Assembly: GCA_964614855.1 (NCBI GenBank)
Contig: CAZTMX010000019.1
Location: 1 to 24,645, forward strand
Direction of reading: 5' to 3'
DNA length: 24,645 nt
From: CAWJHE01 sp964614855
Lineage (GTDB): Bacteria; Chloroflexota; Anaerolineae; Anaerolineales; UBA4823
A program made the position numbers and the translations under genes. Position 1 is the first letter of the stretch, and the number at the start of each line of letters is the position of its first letter. Under the pieces are notes generated by a model. It saw nothing but the letters and a program-made list of their open reading frames with translations. It ran no database searches and had not been told where the DNA came from. Below, in pieces: positions 21,514 to 24,645 of this stretch.

Positions 21514-22431
21514 TTAACCCGGGATATCCCCTTCCTGTCGGGTTGGTTTCAATCGTAAAGCCATTGGCAAAGCAATCGGGAAGAGGCTGGCGCCGAAAAA
21601 CCACCAATCAAAAAAATTCCGCCCTTTATTTTGGGCAATTTTTGCCGGGATCAATCCCAACAAGGTCAGCGAGAGAAAACCAATCAATAAATAGCGCCCC
21701 AGCAAGACCTCATCATAGCTGCCCAAAAATGATCCCAGGCTGGCAAGTTGTTCGAAGCGACCGCTGAGAAGCAACAGACCGACGATGATTAAGAGCACAC
21801 CCATGGCAATTTCCACGTAACGCATTACCTTGCCGTAGCGCCGGATGACGGTTGTGACCAGGCCGATCTGGGTGGAGGCGATCAGGAAAGGAATTGCCAG
21901 TCCGGCTGAATAAGCGCCCAACAGCATCACACCCTGGAGCAGTGAACCGCCATTAAATGCCAATGTCAGAATGGCTCCCAGAATTGGCCCAACGCAGGGC
22001 GACCAACCGGCAGAAAAGAAAACCCCCATCAAAAAAGAAGCCAGGTACCCTCGTTTCCGGTCGGGTGTATTCTGCGGGCGAAGATCATACTCGAGGAATT
22101 GGATGCGCAGCAAACCAGTCATATGGATACCGAAAATGATGACCACTACCCCACCGATGCGAGCCAGCCAGGTGCGCATATCGTACAACAGCCCGCCCAG
22201 CGCCGATGATGCCAGACCCAGGCTGACAAAAACTGCGCTAAACCCAAGCACAAAGGCCAGTCCGTGACTGAGGGTCAGCCAGCGGTCTGGCTTGCCGTTT
22301 AGCGAAGAAGCCGCCGAGCGCCCACCCAGATAGCCCACGTAAGCCGGCACCAGAGAAAATACGCAAGGGGAAAGAAACGACGCCAGACCAGCGAGAAATG
22401 CAATACCCAGGCTAATATTTGCGAAATCCAT
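21514..22431 (-). CDS. ccdA: Cytochrome c biogenesis/thiol transport protein CcdA
   Basis: 305 residues with about seven hydrophobic helices. The two redox Cys sit in matching repeats: FLSPCVFSLVPAYVGYLGG near residue 23 and FSAGWSPCVGPILGAI in the second half. This is the DsbD-gamma/CcdA module that carries electrons from cytoplasmic thioredoxin to extracytoplasmic thiols, needed for haem attachment or disulfide reduction. An extra region (about 105-125, with RPQNTPDRKRG) lies between the halves, and C-terminal helices extend the protein beyond the usual ~230 residues. GGAGAGAG precedes the ATG. It sits between a L,D-transpeptidase and a glutaredoxin-like fusion; a c-type cytochrome is encoded about 6 kb away. 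Confidence 0.94.
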   Translation of the reverse strand: MDFANISLGIAFLAGLASFLSPCVFSLVPAYVGYLGGRSAASSLNGKPDRWLTLSHGLAFVLGFSAVFVSLGLASSALGGLLYDMRTWLARIGGVVVIIFGIHMTGLLRIQFLEYDLRPQNTPDRKRGYLASFLMGVFFSAGWSPCVGPILGAILTLAFNGGSLLQGVMLLGAYSAGLAIPFLIASTQIGLVTTVIRRYGKVMRYVEIAMGVLLIIVGLLLLSGRFEQLASLGSFLGSYDEVLLGRYLLIGFLSLTLLGLIPAKIAQNKGRNFFDWWFFGASLFPIALPMALRLKPTRQEGDIPG

Positions 22432-22457
22432 AAACTCTCTCCATAAATCAGACTGCT

Positions 22458-23549
22458 TTAATTTTCAACTACCAGTACTTTTGAGCTTCCCTTACCCGAC
22501 ACAGTGACGTCCCCCGGGTCGGCGGGTGTGTGCGGCAAGGTCCAGCGGAATACCCATTTGGCGTCTTCGGGGCGGGCATTTACACAACCGTGGGATTTTG
22601 GCACCCCAAAGCTGTTGTGCCAGAATGTAGAATGGATCGCCATCCCAGCGCCAGAGAACAGGCTTGTCCAACCGATGCCGGGCAAATCGTACCCGCCGCC
22701 GGTTGTTCCGCCAGTCATGTGCACAGAGATCAGCTTGCGCCAGATGGTGTGGTTGCCGAGAGGCGTTGCCCATTTGGAAGAAGCATTGCCATCTGAGTCA
22801 TATTTCCCACCGGTCGAGACCCGGCAAAAGAATACTTCATCCTGCCCCTCAAAACAAGAAAGGGTCTGGTAAGAAACATCCACAACCACCCGTTTATCTT
22901 CAACTTCAGGATGGATCGGGCTGAGTTCTTCTTCGGTAAGCGGTCGAAAAGCCTCAGCTGCCGCCCAGAAGATATCGCCAAAGGAGCCGTAACGCTCACC
23001 TGCACGGTAGAGCACCTGCCCCTGATCATCCTGTTTGATCTCATCCACCCACATGATCTGGCTGTTGTACAAGCGGGGTGTGAGCGTGTGATCTAACCAG
23101 GGAGAGCGCTTAGGCGGGTTTGCCAGGGTTAGATCCACAAAGGGTACACTGACCTCCGCCCAGAACCCACCCGAAGCTGGCAATTGCAGCAGCGGTTGGT
23201 TTGGCTGGTTCACCACCGGCTGCATATTGGGTGCGTAAATATATCCTTCTGGTGTCTCCACATAGCGCTGGTTGTGCCACATCGGTCTAGAGCCCACCAA
23301 TTCGCGCAGCCACACCACCACATCATCGGTATATTTCATCCCGACCGTGGTACTGGCATCATCCGGGCGTGATTTTACTTCCACCTGGTCATTGAGCACC
23401 CTGCCCAAACGCTCGGCTTGCGGAAATTCAACCAGCGATACGCCTGATAACGCCGCCAATCGGGCATCCCAGGGACGAAAAGCCAACCCAGCCAAACCCA
23501 GAGCGGCGGTTTTTAGAAAATCACGACGAGAATAAGGCTTTCTTGCCAT
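22458..23549 (-). CDS. Tat-exported L,D-transpeptidase-like protein (YkuD domain), copy 1
   Basis: About 363 residues. The N terminus has a Tat signal, SRRDFLKTAALGLAGLAF, so the folded protein is exported. Residues about 50-190 form SH3-like repeats (LGRVLNDQVEVKSRPD, then YVETPEGYIYAPNMQPV). The YkuD domain begins at VVVDVSYQTLSCFEGQDEVFFCRVSTG and ends with the catalytic HSTFWHN, then SHGCVNARPEDAKWVFRW, with nucleophile Cys. Such enzymes make or edit 3-3 peptidoglycan crosslinks or attach proteins. An adjacent paralogue (copy 2) precedes it, ending 12 bases upstream. ATG 23549 is chosen rather than a TTG two codons earlier; no strong ribosome binding site is seen, so coupling to copy 2 is likely. 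Confidence 0.92.
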   Translation of the reverse strand: MARKPYSRRDFLKTAALGLAGLAFRPWDARLAALSGVSLVEFPQAERLGRVLNDQVEVKSRPDDASTTVGMKYTDDVVVWLRELVGSRPMWHNQRYVETPEGYIYAPNMQPVVNQPNQPLLQLPASGGFWAEVSVPFVDLTLANPPKRSPWLDHTLTPRLYNSQIMWVDEIKQDDQGQVLYRAGERYGSFGDIFWAAAEAFRPLTEEELSPIHPEVEDKRVVVDVSYQTLSCFEGQDEVFFCRVSTGGKYDSDGNASSKWATPLGNHTIWRKLISVHMTGGTTGGGYDLPGIGWTSLFSGAGMAIHSTFWHNSFGVPKSHGCVNARPEDAKWVFRWTLPHTPADPGDVTVSGKGSSKVLVVEN

Positions 23550-23561
23550 TGTCAAATCATG

Positions 23562-24645
23562 TTACCCTTCAATCACCTTAATCGGTGTGCTTTCTTGTTT
23601 GGATAAGGTCACATCCAGCATACCCGGGTCATACGCCACCGTAGGCATGATCCAGCGGAAGAGCCATTTGGCATCCTGCGGAGATGTATTGACACATCCG
23701 TGGGACACGGGATCGCCGTAGTTATTATGCCAGAAGGTGGAGTGGATTGCCACGCCGCCGGTGGCAAAAATTACCGTCCAGCCAATCCCGGGGAGATCGT
23801 AACCCGCGCCCGTTGTACCGCCGCTCATTTGCAGGGAGATAAACTTGCGGGTGGTGATATGCGGGCCAAGCGGGGTTGCCCATTTATCGACCAGGTTGCC
23901 GAACATATCATACTTGGCGCCGGTGGAAACCCGGCAAAAGAACACCTCATCCTTTCCTTCAAAACAGGAAAGCACCTGGTGATTGACATCAATTTCTACC
24001 CGCTTGTCTTCAACATCCGGGTGGATCGGCTGCAGATCCTCCTGCGTAATCGGACGAAAGGCTTCAGCAGCCACCCAGAGCAAATCTACGCCACCGTAAT
24101 AATTGGGGTTGATGCGGTAAAGAACCTGTCCATTTTGCCCGGTTTTAATCTGGTCCACCCAAAAAACCTGGCTGTAGTACACGCGGATCGGGTTTCCTTC
24201 ATCCAACCTGGCTTCCACCCAGGAATTAGACGAAGGTGTGTTATCAAGCAGAACCTCTGCGTAGGGCACGGTGACTTCTACCCACATCCCCTGCCCGATG
24301 GATGTCTGCTGCAAGTCTATTACAGGCAGGTTGGGAAGGTTCTCGACAGGTTGCAAATACGGGCCGTAAACATACCCTTGCGGGGTTTCAACCCAGCGCT
24401 GGTTGTTGAAAATCCAGCTTTTATTCAGTCCAACCGTCTCTCGCAACCAGGGGATAACCGCGTCTTCATAGAGAACACCTAGGGTGGTCGCATCCGGGTC
24501 GGGTCGCGCTTTTAGTTCCACCATACCTACCGTCACTCTGCCCAGCTTTTCTGCCTGGACAAATTCCGGCAGCTGCAGGTACCCAGCAAATGGACGCAGC
24601 GCCAGGCTTCCCAGACCAAGGCCGGCCAGCTTGATAGCCTCTCGC
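23562..24645 (-). CDS. Tat-exported L,D-transpeptidase-like protein (YkuD domain), copy 2, 5' end outside window
   Basis: The reading frame stays open to the right edge, so the true start is beyond 24645; a GTG at 24536 is not the real start. The extra codons read REAIKLAGLGLGSLALRPF, matching the Tat signal region of copy 1. After them come LPEFVQAEKLGRVTVGMVELKARPD (SH3-like) and YVYGPYLQPV. The YkuD domain follows with VEIDVNHQVLSCFEGKDEVFFCRV, HSTFWHNNYG and SHGCVNTSPQDAKWLFRW containing the Cys nucleophile. It is a tandem paralogue of copy 1 with the same domain order, clearly diverged in sequence. Both keep all catalytic residues. Confidence 0.9.
   Translation of the reverse strand, partial: REAIKLAGLGLGSLALRPFAGYLQLPEFVQAEKLGRVTVGMVELKARPDPDATTLGVLYEDAVIPWLRETVGLNKSWIFNNQRWVETPQGYVYGPYLQPVENLPNLPVIDLQQTSIGQGMWVEVTVPYAEVLLDNTPSSNSWVEARLDEGNPIRVYYSQVFWVDQIKTGQNGQVLYRINPNYYGGVDLLWVAAEAFRPITQEDLQPIHPDVEDKRVEIDVNHQVLSCFEGKDEVFFCRVSTGAKYDMFGNLVDKWATPLGPHITTRKFISLQMSGGTTGAGYDLPGIGWTVIFATGGVAIHSTFWHNNYGDPVSHGCVNTSPQDAKWLFRWIMPTVAYDPGMLDVTLSKQESTPIKVIEG

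Overview
The window (24.6 kb, moderately GC-rich, one 100-N gap) looks like a chromosomal segment of a free-living, non-model bacterium. The overall flavour suggests Chloroflexota, probably Anaerolineae: a compact aro operon with an AroH-type chorismate mutase, a GH94 cellobiose phosphorylase, Tat-dependent L,D-transpeptidases, and a C4 zinc-ribbon/coiled-coil protein. This taxonomy is inferred from gene content and protein resemblance only; there is no rRNA or other marker gene here. No transposon, phage, tRNA, rRNA or CRISPR was seen.

Region 1 (1-7924, minus strand) is a nearly complete shikimate to prephenate/tyrosine operon. In transcription order it holds a leader peptide and attenuator, aroH, DAHP synthase (aroF type), tyrA, aroA, aroE, a class I/II aminotransferase, two tiny coupled ORFs, aroC, and the start of a kinase that is probably aroK. 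Several junctions are ATGA overlaps. The leader encodes a 27-residue peptide with the run FYFAYYFY. It is followed by a perfect 13-bp hairpin and a T-run directly before the aroH ribosome binding site. This is the architecture of ribosome-mediated transcription attenuation that senses Phe and Tyr. The aroA gene carries an in-frame array of 42-bp (14-residue) tandem repeats, broken by the assembly gap. It also has Ala at the position of E. coli EPSPS Gly96, as in class II glyphosate-tolerant enzymes.

Region 2 (7960-10775, minus) is a two-gene operon of a GYD-domain protein and cytoplasmic cellobiose phosphorylase. A pair of CACCGGTG palindromes 20 bp apart lies over its promoter region.

Region 3 (10828-15357, plus) holds an ArsR/SmtB repressor with an alpha5-type metal site and its likely operator, a P2-type cation ATPase with unusual His/Cys residues in the membrane site, a class V PLP enzyme related to isopenicillin N epimerase, and a membrane-anchored c-type cytochrome.

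Region 4 (15367-18594) holds a MoxR ATPase/DUF58 pair (minus) that diverges from a coiled-coil/zinc-ribbon protein (plus). Between them are two good promoters and an 8-bp inverted repeat.

Region 5 (18606-24645, minus) is a run of close-packed envelope and housekeeping genes. In transcription order they are two tandem Tat-exported L,D-transpeptidase-like proteins, CcdA, a thioredoxin-fold/DUF2085 fusion, a PgeF/YfiH-type protein, YggS and YggT. The CcdA/thioredoxin-fold pair points to a membrane thiol-redox function next to cell-wall enzymes.

Intergenic stretches over about 180 bases are at 7721-7959 (attenuator leader), 10696-10885 (divergent regulatory region), 17632-17892 (divergent promoters) and 2583-2765 (a possible N-terminal extension of the aminotransferase). 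No gene-free stretch exceeds 300 bases.
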